The notes under the pieces are model-generated. The model saw only the letters and a program-made list of their open reading frames with translations. It made no database searches and had not been told where the DNA came from. From positions 15,396,130-15,460,129 of the forward strand of contig NC_084475.1 in assembly GCF_027409185.1 (NCBI RefSeq): 64,000 nucleotides of DNA. The letters are read 5' to 3'. Below are positions 12,866 through 24,330 of this stretch, in pieces. A program made the position numbers and the translations under genes. Each line of letters begins with the position of its first letter. Positions within the stretch are counted from its first letter, which is position 1. The stretch is from Cynocephalus volans. Lineage: Eukaryota > Chordata > Mammalia > Dermoptera > Cynocephalidae.

Positions 12866-14530
12866 ATAACCCTTGCAGATACCCTCTATGCATTGAAAGT
12901 GATCACATTTTTGCAAGCAGGTTTGTAGCCCCAGATGGCTGTGGAGAGCGAAGGGGAATTCTGGAACAGAGAAGGGGAAGCTAAGCCAGGAGTCGGGATA
13001 GAAAAGAACTGAAATGTAAGTCTTTACTAGTGATTTCAAAGTTTTAATCTGGACCCATGAGGAACCCCCAGCTGCGAGTGTAGCCTGCATAAGAAGGTGA
13101 ACCTGGGGAACTAGAGCGGCCAGCAGGTTCCACATGAAGGGGTGGGAAGAAGTTTCTATCTTCAATTTAACTGCACCCAGATTAGAGCATTTAGGTAATT
13201 TTATCAGATTTTGGCAAGCTGATTTAAACAGGCAGTAATAGACTGGTAAATGAGTTCTCAAAGAGGGAAGTCCTAATTTGTAGTGTTTGCTGATTTCTGT
13301 GGTGCAAATATTCTCACCATGACTGATTTGAAGCTGTCACTGAATGTGGAGTTGGGAAGACATTCCTGTAATCGGCTCTTGTGGGCCAGTGCAAGCTGGC
13401 TCCAGCCACCACTGCTTTGGGTCCCCACTTCATTAATTACGGTGATTCACAAAACGTCCACTGCACTCTCTAGTTTGTCCATTACCATCATCGTCATTAT
13501 CGTTTAAGACATTTTGAATACCTCCCATGTGTAATGCAATGCACCTCTTTTAAATGTCTTTCTGAGTCTAAGATCTAGATTATGAGGGCCTTACAAGACC
13601 TTGGAAATTATCCAAGGTCATTATCATTTTACTGATAACAAAACTACATTTTGGACATTGTCACCCAGCTGCTCATCTTCCTTTAAATCTCTGCCTTTCC
13701 ACTCATCATTCTGGAAAAAGTCTTGTCATTATATTGGGTAGTTTCTGTGTTTAATGAGGGAAACTAACTATACAACTCATTCTACAAACATGAAGAATGT
13801 CCTCTAATTTTTATCCTAAATTTGTTTCCCACAGAAAAATGTGCTTTCTTGCATTTTTGCATTTTGAATGTCTTTTTTAAGAGTTTCTCTTCTGAAAATC
13901 TAACCTTTGGGAGACAATTTTATTTACTCATTTACACTACACGTTGTTCCAGGAAGGATTTAAGGTGGAAACTGAGGATAGCATTTTAGATGCTTTATTA
14001 GTTCTTTCTTACAAACATTTCCAACCCCTTTACAATAAGTTTTGACAAGATAGAACTATTGCTAATTCTTGAACTTTCCATGGCCTTTAATATCTCCCCA
14101 CTTTTGTGTAAGCTATTCCTTCTCCACTCCTTGCGTTCATTCATCCTTCAAGACTGACTTAGTGAAGACTTCCCTCCTTCCAAGAGCAAAGTTAGGGGTC
14201 CTTGCTGCAAACTGTCATGACCACGTGGATGAATCTCTACTGTAGCAAGTTCCATGTTGTATTGTTCCTTGACTCCCTCGTTCAATCACGAATCCCTCAA
14301 ATGCAGAACTTACTCTTAATTATGCAACTAGAACAGTCCTGGCACACAGTTGGTGCTTAATAAGTGTAGGAACCATGGATGAATGTTTGTGTAGAATATA
14401 CAGATGGATGAATGATGTGTCCTTCCCATTTCTGCTAACACTTCACCTCTGGCTTGAGCCCAGGACAGCCCTTATGCCTATCGTCTCACCCCCTGCATAA
14501 CCAGGTTCCCAAAGCCACAGCCCCACTCAC

Positions 14531-14570
14531 CTAGAAGAGAGTAAAGGAGCAGAGCTGGGGGGAGCCATAT
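14531..14570 (-). pseudogene. CD300E: Leader exon of the CD300E-like pseudogene, ATG->ATA
   Basis: The frame reads ATA-TGG-CTC-CCC-CCA-GCT and on, i.e. (I)WLPPALLLYSLL plus a split Gly, followed by CTAG|GTGAGT. This is the family leader MWLPPALLLL with its Met codon lost. The only remaining ATG (14569-14567) overlaps it by two bases, is in another frame and reaches TGA at the exon border. Confidence 0.82.
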
Positions 14571-15284
14571 GGTCCTGTCTCCAGGCTGCTATCCCCAGCA
14601 AACCCAGGTCCTAGCTGGAGTCCAGATATGTGTAACAGAGCCTCTGTCCTCCACCTTCTACTTGTTCAAATTTCTTTTGTGTTTCTCTCTTATCTACTTC
14701 CTTTTTAATCTCTTAGCTGCTTTCTAATTTTAAGCCTTTCTTAGCAAAAGGGGTAGTGGCAAGAGACTTCAAGAAATGGACTAAGAGCAAAGGGAAATCT
14801 ACTTTCTCTTCCCTTCATTTAATGCACACATAATGTTTGGTTCACCCCTGAGCCTTTATGAAAGTGTATTCCAATATATGAAACCTCCAACAGAGGAGAC
14901 ATTTTGTCCCCTGCCTCACTCACTCTTCTTCTTGTCTGGGACTACTTTCTTGATCTAAGTAGCTGTCCCTTCTCTATGGCTGCCTGCTTTGGGGTCATAA
15001 AACAACACCCCCACTTAAAGAGGTGTGGTGATTACTCCCCATCTCTCCCTCAACCATCACCTCCATGTGGATGAGCTTGCACCACGTCCTCTAGCCCAAT
15101 ATCCCAATATCCCTCCTGGGCTCCAGACCCAACTTTCTAACTTCCTGTAGAAAATTTGTGTCATACACTGACTTGGTCTTACACTATTGTATATGTACAC
15201 AGCTGTGTCATACCTGATCATACACTATTAACCTAATTCAATATAACCATCATTTGGTCATCACGTGTTCTTGGGCATGTTGTA

Positions 15285-15440
15285 AATCACTTCATCCTCA
15301 GTTTCCTCATCTGCAAAATAGAGAAATAGTGACAATTCATGTCTTGTAGGGTGGCCATAGGAAATAAGCGAGTTAATGCAAGTAAAGTGTTTGGCACAGC
15401 ACCTGGAACATGGTAACTGCTTGGTAAATGTTGAGTATCT
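15285..15440 (+). repeat. MIR
   Basis: CCTCAGTTTCCTCATCTGCAAAATAG, then GGCACAGCACCTGGAACATGG. Confidence 0.65.
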
Positions 15441-15821
15441 TTGGGATGGTTCTGGACCATTGAAATAGCTTGTCATCTGGTCTCTCAGCCAACTATATAC
15501 TCTCTCTAATCCAACCGACACATCAGAATCATATTCTTCCCTAAGACACAGATATCTGAAGATATAACTCCGGTGATAACTCCCCTCAGTTGCTTCCACT
15601 TTCTCTTTTCTTTCCCCAGGATCAGTACCCACAGCCTCCAATCTTCACTTTTTAGAACTCTCTAGTGAATCATCTGCCATTTCAAACTTTTGCTGTAAAA
15701 GCACAACTTCTTACCTTCTCTCTTCTACCATATTGGATGAAATATGGTATACGGGACTGAGCTCTTGATGGGACAACCAAATACCTGGATTCTGGTCCCG
15801 TGGATGTTACTAGCCACACAC

Positions 15822-15882
15822 CTGAGAGACCCAGAATGAGCAGAGCTGACAGTAGCCACAATGCTGTGCGCCCATGTGTCAT
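15822..15882 (-). pseudogene. Orphan CD300-type leader exon
   Basis: The ATG at 15882-15880 opens MTHGRTALWLLSALLILGLS plus a split Gly, and the donor is CTCTCAG|GTGTGT. It is 61 nt and phase 1, exactly like exon 1 of the intact gene, and the SALLxLxxxG end matches CD300C/CD300H-type leaders. An in-frame ATG lies six codons upstream. No V exon lies between here and the CD300E-like V exon at 8.8 kb. It may be the relic of a deleted gene or an alternative first exon of the CD300E-like locus. Confidence 0.55.
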
Positions 15883-16689
15883 TTCTTCAGCAGAGACCAC
15901 AGCTGGAGGCTTCAGTTCTCTCCACCAAGAGGATCAAACTAATCTCCAGCCCCCTCAGTTCTGCTCTTATCTTGTTTTCTTCTGCTTCCTTTTTATTTCC
16001 AATCTGATTCTTGATGTTGTTTATAAAATAAAGAAAATGGGATTAGGCAAGTGCTGATGGCTGAAAAAATATAAAATATGTCTAATGTGGATATATTTTA
16101 TTATAACCCAATAAGAAAGCCCAAATTCCAAATACAGTAAGTGGAGTCAATATAGAGACTTCCCTTTAACTCCAAACATAAAAATTCTCTATAAAATGCA
16201 ATCCAAGAAATTGCATTTTATACATTTTGCAGTTATATATTTTGATACATAACTGAAATCAAATGCAAGAAAAGGAAGTTCCAGGTACTAGAAATGTAAA
16301 GGGAACTGAGAGCCAGGACAGTGAACAGGAGGATCTGATACCAAAAGTCTAATGGGAACTAGTAGAAATAAATTTGGGCTTCAGGAGGAGAGGGGCTGGT
16401 GTTTAAACAGCCACTCAGGGATAGAAGCCAATGCTCCCTGCCGAAAGCTGGGATCCATGAAGGGTCACTTGACCCATGGAACAGGGTTGGGGAGAGGCAT
16501 CGATGGGCTCATGGAAGCATAAAGGCATCTAGGTTTCCTAGAGCCATGAATTGGACTTTCATAAGAACAAGCAGCTAAGTTGCCCTACATAGAGGTGTGA
16601 AATCCAAAGTCTCAATTTCCCATGGCACAAGAGTGTCAGGCAAAGAAATCAATATAAAACAGGTTGGCAAATAATGTGACTTAGGGCCT

Positions 16690-17130
16690 TGGAAGAGATT
16701 AACACAAACCCAAAAGCACACTTCCAGCTCACCTTGTGTTTTCAACCAGCCCATCTAAGGATGGATTTTACATGTATAAGCAGCAGCTTTTACCTGCTCC
16801 TCCAACCACACCTGGGATTCCCTGCCTGTTGTCTCCAGCACCACCCCCATAACCCTGCTGCACCCCAAACCCTCAGAACACCTCCGCCCTGGTCCCACTG
16901 GCACCTCAAACTCAACATGACCAAGTTTTGACCAATCCAAAGTCTAACCCTCTCTCTCACTGACTTCCCACCCAACAGCAACAGCAAAAACAGCAACCTG
17001 CTTCTCTTCTTTACTCCCTGGAGTGCCCTCCAACCCAGAACATTCATTTTCAGCTCTTAGGGCTGTCATAAGAGCTACTGCCCCATCTGAACTGCCCTGA
17101 GCCCAGGAAATAAATGTCCTCCTTGTTAGA
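16690..17130 (+). repeat. L2 fragment
   Basis: A CCTCAAACTCAACATGACCAA stretch and a CT-rich context match internal L2. The shadow open frames here are not genes. Confidence 0.5.
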
Positions 17131-17339
17131 AAAGAGAAATTAGCAAGTTAAAAAAACATACTTACTAGCTTAAAGTTTACTTCTGATATAGCCAGAATTG
17201 TAGAGAACTGAAGAGGAAAAATGCATAAAGAAAGGCAGCAATATGACATGTATAAAATATATATATAATATATAAAACATAGAATATATATTTAATATAT
17301 ATAAAATAGAAAACATATTTAAAAGATACTCCTAAAAAG

Positions 17340-17930
17340 CCAATTTATAGAGATTTAGAGTGTATTTCTGCCAAGAATGGAGAGAGTGTCCTGCTTCCCC
17401 AGGGCACGAGCTAGAGGAGTTTGTACGCTCCAAGAGCTGCTGTCTGCAGCAAGGAGGTTGCTGTTGGCCTGGGGTAGCCCGTCCAGAGAAGCTGAGTCCT
17501 GTGGGCGAAGGAGAGGAGGGAAGGTCAGGTGGGCATGAGGGTGAGGAGCCTGGACATCTGAGGAGGAGGAGAAAAGACAAAGTCGAGGACAGGGACTAGG
17601 CCCCGCTCAGCCCTGAGGACCTGGGGTTAGCGTCCTCCCAGGGCAGAGGGGCTGTCCAAGCTGCTCGTGCCCCAGAACATAAAACATCACCATGGCCCAC
17701 ACTTTGGACTACCTATCCAGAGCTGTGCAGGGCAGGGTGGGAACTAGGCCAGGCCCCAAGTCCAGGACAGAGCCCGGGGCCCATGGCACCTACAGCTGCC
17801 ACCATCCCCTCCCCTAAGGGCCTTGTCTCCCTGTGCACTTCCAGACACAGGGCCTAGGGCCTGGGGGTTGTTCTCAACCAGCCTATGGAGGCTGAATCTG
17901 TGGGTGGGAGCCACTGACCTTGGTTCCATC
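17340..17930. other. GC-rich unassigned segment
   Basis: Distinctly richer in GC than the AT-rich (ATAT)n stretch at 17250-17320 just before it. No recognised repeat and no convincing exon. Confidence 0.3.
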
Positions 17931-18565
17931 GTCAGCCTCAAGGTCACAGAGTGAATACCCTCCCATTTGCTCATTCATTCATCCTTTCAACAAATACCTA
18001 CTAGGCACCGACTATGTGCCAGACTATCATAAAATCAAAGAATTTAGGGTGAACCAGAAAGACAAGTGTCTGATCCTATGGAGTTTACATTCTAGTAAGG
18101 GAAACAGATAGCATACTGACAGCTAACAGCTACATAGCTTTTATGATGGGCTCTTAGCCCTGTTCTAAGTGCTAAACACATATTTACTCATTTAATCCCT
18201 CAGACAACCCTGTGAGTTAGAACTCCTACCATGCCCATGTTGTAGATGAGGAAACTGAGGCACAGAGAGGACAACTTGTCGAAGACCTCATTAATGGCTA
18301 AACTGGGATTTGAAGGCCCAGGCAACCTGGATCCAGAATCTGTGCCCTTAATCCACCACCTACCACACTGGTTATAATAAATAAATACAAAAAAAAAAAA
18401 AAAACCAACCAAGAGAAAGACTGTGAGGACTGCTCTGAGAGAATTAAACAGAGTAATACAACCAAAAGCCACCAAGGACTGTCAGGAAAACCTTCTGAGG
18501 AGGTGAATTCAGGCTGAGACCCAAAGGATGAGATTGGATTGGCATCCAAAGAGCTAAGGCCGTGG

Positions 18566-18775
18566 TCTCAACAGGGCAGCTTAGCTCGCAGGGGACAGCC
18601 AGCAATGTCTGGAGACGTTTTTTGGTTGTTACAACTAAGTGGCGGTGCTACTGGCATCTAATGAGCAGAGGCCAAGGACACTGCCAAACATCCTACCATG
18701 CACAGGACAGCCCCTGTGATAAAAGATTCTCCAGCCCAAAATGTCATTAGTGCTGAGGATGAGAAGCCCTGAGCT
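18566..18775 (+). mobile_element. MER5A-type hAT transposon
   Basis: CAGCAATGTCTGGAGACGTTTTTTGGTTGT, CTACTGGCATCTAATGAGCAGAGGCCAAGGA and the end GTGCTGAGGATGAGAAGCCCTG match MER5A. Confidence 0.8.
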
Positions 18776-19274
18776 GAAGGAAAAGCATTCCAGGCAGAGG
18801 GAACAGCATATGCAAAGGCCCTGGAATGGGAAAGCATTTGGTGTATTGGTGAGATGGGGGAATCCAGCAAGGCTGTAGCTGGTCAGCTGGGGGAGGGGGC
18901 ATGAGATGTAGGGAGGAGCTGGGGAAGCGTGGCAAGGAGTTTGAATTTTAAGCTAGAGCAATGGGAAGCCAGTGAAAGGTTTTAGGCAGAGTGTGTTCTG
19001 GTTTATATACTACAATGATCACTCCACTGTGTGGAGAACAGATTAGACAAGGAAAAGTAGGAGCAGAGAGATGAGTCAGGAGGGTCTGCAGTCATCTGGG
19101 GGAGTGATGGCGGTGGCTTGAATAGTGGCAGAGGTGGACCGAGTGTACAGTCCTGGGTGATTTTTGGAGGCAGAACCATCAGGATCTATGATGGAATAAA
19201 TGTGGGTGGGGAGGGAAAAGGAGGGATTGAAGATTATTCCCAGGTTTTCTTCTGGCAAAACAGGGTGAATGCCT

Positions 19275-19690
19275 ATTGTATTCATTTTCTAAGGCTGCTG
19301 TAACAAAAAGTACCACAGACTGGGTGGTTTAAACAAAGAAATTTATTTTCTCACAATTCTGGAAGTCTGAGATCAAGGTGTTGGTAGGTTTGGCGAAAAA
19401 ATAGAATTAAAAGGTAATACGAATCTTTCCATGAGCTTTTTGAAGTACCCTCATATATGTCTGTCTTCTCCCTGTGTCTTCACATGGTTTTCCCTCTGCA
19501 CGTTTGTGTCCAAATTTCCTTTTCATAAGGACACCAGTCATATTGGATTAAGACACACCCTATGACCTCATTTTAACTTAATTACCTCTTTAAAGACCCT
19601 ATTTCCAAAGACTGTCAAGTTCAGAGGTACGAGGGGTTAGGGCTTCAATATAAAAATTTGGGGGGGAAACAACTCAGCCCATAACACTAG
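19275..19690 (-). mobile_element. MLT1-type LTR, interrupted by an inverted-repeat element
   Basis: GTATTCATTTTCTAAGGCTGCTGTAACAAA at the start and GGGCTTCAATAT...CAGCCCATAACA at the end are the reverse-strand ends of a MaLR LTR. A partial transposon copy (19390-19456) sits inside. Confidence 0.75.
19390..19456. mobile_element. Small inverted-repeat DNA transposon (copy B, partial)
   Basis: AAAAAATAGAATTAAAAGGTAATACGAATC, then ATGAGCTTTTTGAAGTACCCTC. The left inverted repeat is missing. Confidence 0.65.
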
Positions 19691-20035
19691 TGCCACTTCC
19701 TAAGATGGGAGAAGGGCTTTGAGGATGCAGATGGAATCTAGAACTCCAAACTGGATGTCTTATGCTCCCTATGACCATTAGATGTCCCAGTGAAGATGTC
19801 TGGTAGGGAACTGGATATACAGTCTGATATCCAGCTGAGAACTACATTTGGAAGTCCACGGTTGTTACAGGTATTTAAAGCCATGAAATTGACTGAGATG
19901 CCTGAGACAGAATAAGTGGAGAGGGCTGAGGCTGAGCTTCCAGCTTCTGCAATATTTACAGATGGAGAAGAGGAGGAGGCAGCAACGTACAGTAAGGGTG
20001 CCTAGTAAAGGAGGAGGAAAGCCAGGAGAGTCTGG

Positions 20036-20400
20036 ACTATGGACTGAATGTTTGTGTCCCCCCAAAATTCATATGATGAAACCCTAACCCCCAATGTGAT
20101 GGTATTTGGTGATGGGAGGTGATTAGGTCATGAGGGTGGAGCCCTCGTGAATGGGATTAGCACCCTCATAAGAAGAGACACAAGAGAGCTTACTTCCTCT
20201 CTCTCTTTCTCTGCCATGTGAAGATACAGCAGGAAGGTGGCCGTCTACAAGCCAATAAAAGAGCCCTCACCAGGAACTGAATCAGCTGGCATCTTGATCT
20301 TGGACTTCCCAGACTCCAACACTGTGAGAAATAAATGCTTGTTGTTTGAGCCCCCCAGTCTATGGTATTCTTTCTGTAGCAGCCCAAGCTAACCAAGACA
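20036..20400 (+). mobile_element. MaLR (MLT1-type) solo LTR
   Basis: TATGGACTGAATGTTTGTGTCC, then GTGATTAGGTCATGAGGGTGG, GAGAAATAAATGCTTG (polyadenylation signal) and GCTAACCAAGACA. Confidence 0.78.
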
Positions 20401-20839
20401 GTCCAAAAGCAAAAAAAGGAAGAAAGGAGTGATCAGCTGAGTCAGGTGCAGCTGAGTGCCCGAGGAAGATGCAGAAAGAGAAGACACCTTTGGATTTGAC
20501 TGAAGGAGAGGTAGTTGGTCCCCTTGTCAAGGGCATTTCTGTAGGGCGGTGAGATGGAAAGACAGGGAATGAATAAAGAGTGAATGAGAGATAAGGAAAC
20601 AGTCAGAAGGTGCTGACAATGTTTCACAAGAAGCTCTGAGAAGGAACATGGAGAGAGATGAAACAACAGCTGGAGAGGGCTGGGGGCAAAAAGGAATGTT
20701 TTTATTAAAAGACAGACCATTGCACTATGCTGCCAGGGTAAGTGGGCAGGTGTGCTGATAAATTTGTCCTTGTCGATAGGCAAGTCTCCAGGATGTCATT
20801 GTGGTGCTCACAGAACTTGAAATCCCAGCAAAAACATAC

Positions 20840-22680
20840 ATTTAACTGCATAAAATTAAAATCATTTGGGTGTTTTTTTTTAAAAAAAAAAAAAAAAAGA
20901 CAACAAAACTGGAAAAACTAAAATGAAAATGCCCAAAACATAAAGAGCCTTTACAAATCAAAATGAAAAATACTAAAACTCTAAAGGAAAAATTGTCAAA
21001 GACCATGAACCCACAATTCTCAAAAGAAGAGATACAGAAGGCTGATATTCAGAAGAAAAAAAGGTTAACCTCACTGATAGTCAAACACATGGATATATAA
21101 AAACAACAAAATTATTAATTTACCCAAATTAGTCAAGATTTTTTATGGTAATACTCAGCCAAGGCAGCAACAGTTGTGTGCCGTGGGAACCGTGTGCTGC
21201 AGGTGGTACAGTGCCTTGCTCTGCAGAGTACAGCAGCAACCAGCCTGGAGAATTCCAGACAGCCTCCCTCTTTGCCCCATAGTACCACTTCCTATAATCT
21301 ATCCTAAGAAAAAAACTGGAAGCATGAACGTACAGTAGTAAAAAACTTAAAGGACTCTAATTATTCAACCATAAGAAACTATATAACTACTATAGGTAAG
21401 TAGATAGGTAGGCAGGTAAAGAGCCAAGGACTGGATCTAAGAGCAAACAGGCAAATGACAAATATAGTGTCCTACAGATTCTCTTATGCATGAGCACAGA
21501 ATGCAGCCCTGTTCTTAACAGCAAAATCTGGCAACAATCCCAATGCCCCTCAGCAACAGACTGGATAAATACACTGTGGTACGTTCATGCCGTGGAATCC
21601 TACTCAGCAATGAAAATGGAAAAACCACAGCTGCGATATGATGACTTGTCAGAATAATGTTAAGGGAGAGAAGTCATGAAATAAAATATACAATACGATC
21701 CCATTTATAGAAAGTCCCAAAGCAGGCAAAACTAAACTATCATATTTAGGGATATATATAAAGGTGGTAAAATATTTTTTTAAGTAAGAAAATGATTTAT
21801 AGGAAGTTCTAAAACAGACAAAAGTAATATATAGGGAATAAAAATCAGACTGATGGATGACTGGGGTTAGGGGTAGGGGGTTGTCTATAAAGGCACAAGA
21901 CAAAAGTTTCCAGGGTAATTGGAAATGTCCTATATCTCGATCGTGGTGTTGGTCACATACGTATATTAATTCATAAAAACTCATTGAACTATACATATAA
22001 AGTGGGTACATCTTATTATATACAGAAAGTATACTACCATAAAGCTGAGTTTTAAAATCAGGGGAATGAATATCATAAATATCAGGGTAATGGATACTTC
22101 TAGTGGGGAGGGAGAGGGTGTGTGAACAGGAAGGGGATTTCTGGGGTACTGGCAACGTTCTATATTTTTACCTCTTTGATAGTTATATAAACATTTGCTT
22201 TCTAATTATTTTGGAAACTGTAAACATGTTTTATGCAATGTTCTCTATGTATATCTTATAAATAACTGCGTATATATGTGCAATTAAATATACATATATA
22301 TGCAAAAATATATATCAAGGTAGTAATGTCTATGGGATTTTGTGGAATAAAATCAAAGCCCAAGAATGCTATACCTGATAAAGAACAGAAAGTTGTTTTA
22401 AAAATGCAAGGACTCCAAATGCACACCACTTATTCATTCTTTCTTGGAGAGGAAAAAAAAAAAAAGGCTTAAAGAACTCCACCCAACCAACTGAGAAATC
22501 AGCTCAAACAAATAATTTAGGTTTGAGGAAGATGCGGTATAAAGAAAATAATGGTGGAAAATAAAATCATTTACATTTTAAAATTTATGTCTCAATCATC
22601 ATTATTAGTATGATTATTATGTTTATTGAAAAATGATAAAATTAATTCTTGAAAAGAAGATTCACATAATTTTTAAAAAA
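20840..22680 (+). repeat. L1 fragments (old)
   Basis: CCACAATTCTCAAAAGAAGAGATAC, CAACAGACTGGATAAATACACTGTGG and a long AT-rich 3' part. Short AT-rich stretches (TATATATG at 22270-22310). No gene. Confidence 0.6.
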
Positions 22681-22692
22681 TATTCATGAAAG

Positions 22693-22836
22693 GGCCGAGC
22701 CCGTGGTGCACTCGGGAGGGTGCAGCGCTGGGAGCGCAGCGACGTTCCCGCCGCGGCTTCGGATCCTATATAGGAATGGCCGGTGCGCTCACTGGCTGAG
22801 CGCCGGTCCCGAAAAAGACAAAAAAATAAATAAATA
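22693..22836 (+). mobile_element. tRNA-derived SINE (CYN-like)
   Basis: GGGCCGAGCCCGTGGTGCACTCGGGAGGG, box B GGCTTCGGATCC, TATATAGGAATGGCCGG and an A-rich tail with AAAT units. It is flanked by AATATTCATGAAAG on both sides. Confidence 0.88.
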
Positions 22837-23109
22837 AATATTCATGAAAGTAAGCGTCTGGGGCTCAGAGCCCGGAGTGGCAGGTACTTCTCACTTCCCG
22901 TTGAGGTTCTGGGGAAGAGAATAGTGGCCAGATCAGTAGGTTCTGTTTAACCACTGAAGGGTGTGGCCTCCCTCCCTGGGCAGGACTCTGACAATAAGTG
23001 GAAAGTCAAATGTTCCAGGCCACAGCAGAGTGGGCAGCTGGCCACACGGATGTGGGATCTGGAGCTTTGGGGGACCAGAAGAGGCTGGCCAGGGTTCCTT
23101 GGAACAACA

Positions 23110-23250
23110 GTAATTGCTGCTCTTACCTGAGCATGGTGCTAGGCACTTCACCCAGGTTATTGCTAATGTTCACAGCAAAGCTGTATGGCAGGTAGCCTTA
23201 TCCCCACTTCACAGATGAGGAAACAGAGGCTCAGAGAGGCCCTGCAACCA
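23110..23250 (-). repeat. MIR
   Basis: CCCCACTTCACAGATGAGGAAACAGAGGCTCAGAGAGG. Confidence 0.7.
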
Positions 23251-23684
23251 GAGGTCATCTAACCAAGCTCATGAATCTCCATTTATTTGCTGTCTTTTGG
23301 GATTTTGAGGAAAAGCCAATGGAGGAAGCAGGAAACCTTCTTATAAAGGAGACCAAGAGCTCCACAGCTAGGAAAGAGGGAAATTGCTTTCCCAAAGGAA
23401 GCACAGCCTTGTCCCCATCCCTATTGCCCCAAGGCCCTTATCAGTGCCTCCCAGCTAGAGGTCACAGGCTGGACAGTGCACACAGCAAGGCTTAAAAGGA
23501 CATGAACACCACTGTGCAGACACATCCTGTCTGAGCAGCTTGCGGCCTGCAGGGCTCTGCCTGCTCAACCCCTCAGTGACTGAGCACACGGGCTTCTTCC
23601 AAATGGAGGAAACAGCCAGAGGGAAGAGGCTTAGCACCTAGAAGAGAAGGCTTGTCTTATCCTCTTATCCTTGTCTGCCCACCC

Positions 23685-23698
23685 ACACTAGAGGGCAG
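23685..23698 (+). promoter_or_regulatory. CTCF-like motif
   Basis: ACACTAGAGGGCAG fits the CCASYAGRKGGCRS pattern in 13 of 14 positions. Forward orientation, about 1.8 kb beyond the 3' end of the intact CD300-like gene. Confidence 0.4.
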
Positions 23699-23729
23699 GT
23701 GGAAGCTGGGGCAGTCCAAAGACAAGCAC

Positions 23730-24330
23730 AGAAAGCATAATTAGTCATGGGGAAATTCAAATCAAAACCACTTCACACCCTCTACCATGGTTAGAATCAA
23801 AACGTCAGATAACAACAAGTGTTGGCGAGGCTGTAGAGAAGTGGAACTCCCATACACTGCCTGTGGGAATGCGAAATGGTGCGGCCACTTTGGAAAACAG
23901 GCTGGCAATTCCTCAAAGAATTCAATTTGGAGTTACCATATGACCCAGTAATTCCACTCCTATAATACCCAAGAAAAACAAAAATGTATGTCCACACAAA
24001 AACTTGTACCCAAATGTTTATAGCCACTTTATGCTTATGACTCAAAAAGTACAAACAACCCAAATGACCATCAACAGATGAATGGATAAACAAAACAGGG
24101 TATAACCATACACTGAATATGAGGGTACTTCAAAAAGTTTGCAGAAAAATAGAATTAAAAGATAGTGCAAATCTTTCCATGAACTTTTGAAGTACCCAGG
24201 TATTATTCAGCCATAAAAAGGAATGACGCACTGACACATGCTACATCATGGAGGAGCCTTAAGAACATCATGCTAAGTGTGAAAAGCCAAGCACAAAGGG
24301 TATGAGAATGGCTTTCTTCAACTAGAAGTG
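23730..24330 (+). repeat. L1 fragment
   Basis: AATTCAAATCAAAACCACTTCACACC, then GGGAATGCGAAATGGTGCGGCC and GACCCAGTAATTCCACTCC. It is interrupted by a small transposon at 24119. Confidence 0.75.
24119..24198. mobile_element. Small inverted-repeat DNA transposon (copy C)
   Basis: GAGGGTACTTCAAAAAGTTTGC at the left and ATGAACTTTTGAAGTACC at the right, about 80 bp, inserted in the L1. Confidence 0.75.

Larger units (their letters stand above)
6030..14570 (-). pseudogene. CD300E: CD300E-like pseudogene (leader, Ig-V and transmembrane exons; start codon lost and nonsense mutation)
   Basis: Three exons are recognisable: leader 14570-14531, Ig-V 8796-8449 and transmembrane/tail 6228-6030, all with usable splice sites in the family phases. 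The V exon contains NKYWC, GQYGTSCETIVETKG, DHPDDLTFTVTMENLN and CWCKIQTAW. This is much closer to human CD300E, an activating monocyte receptor that signals through DAP12, than to other members as I remember them. Two lesions abolish it. The initiator is ATA instead of ATG, and TGC-TGA-GGA at 8686-8684 replaces the Cys-Arg-Gly codons before the middle of the V domain. In addition, TYWC-type Tyr is Cys (GPCWC), and the tail runs about 20 residues past the usual end. I could not place the stalk exon with confidence. Intron 1 of about 5.7 kb holds SINE, LTR, MIR and CA-repeat insertions. Splicing signals are intact, so a non-coding transcript is possible. Confidence 0.83.
17950..20800 (-). repeat. 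Long L2-derived block interrupted by other elements
   Basis: L2-type sequence on the reverse strand (e.g. GGCAGAGGGAACAGCATATGCAAAGGCCCTGG at 18795, AAGCCAGTGAAAGGTTTTAGGCAGAG at 18965) reappears after each insertion through about 20790. A MIR-like piece lies at 18120-18360. Confidence 0.6.

Noticed and set aside
14567-14569. ATG overlapping the ATA as a rescue start
   Set aside because: It is in another frame and reaches TGA at the exon border.
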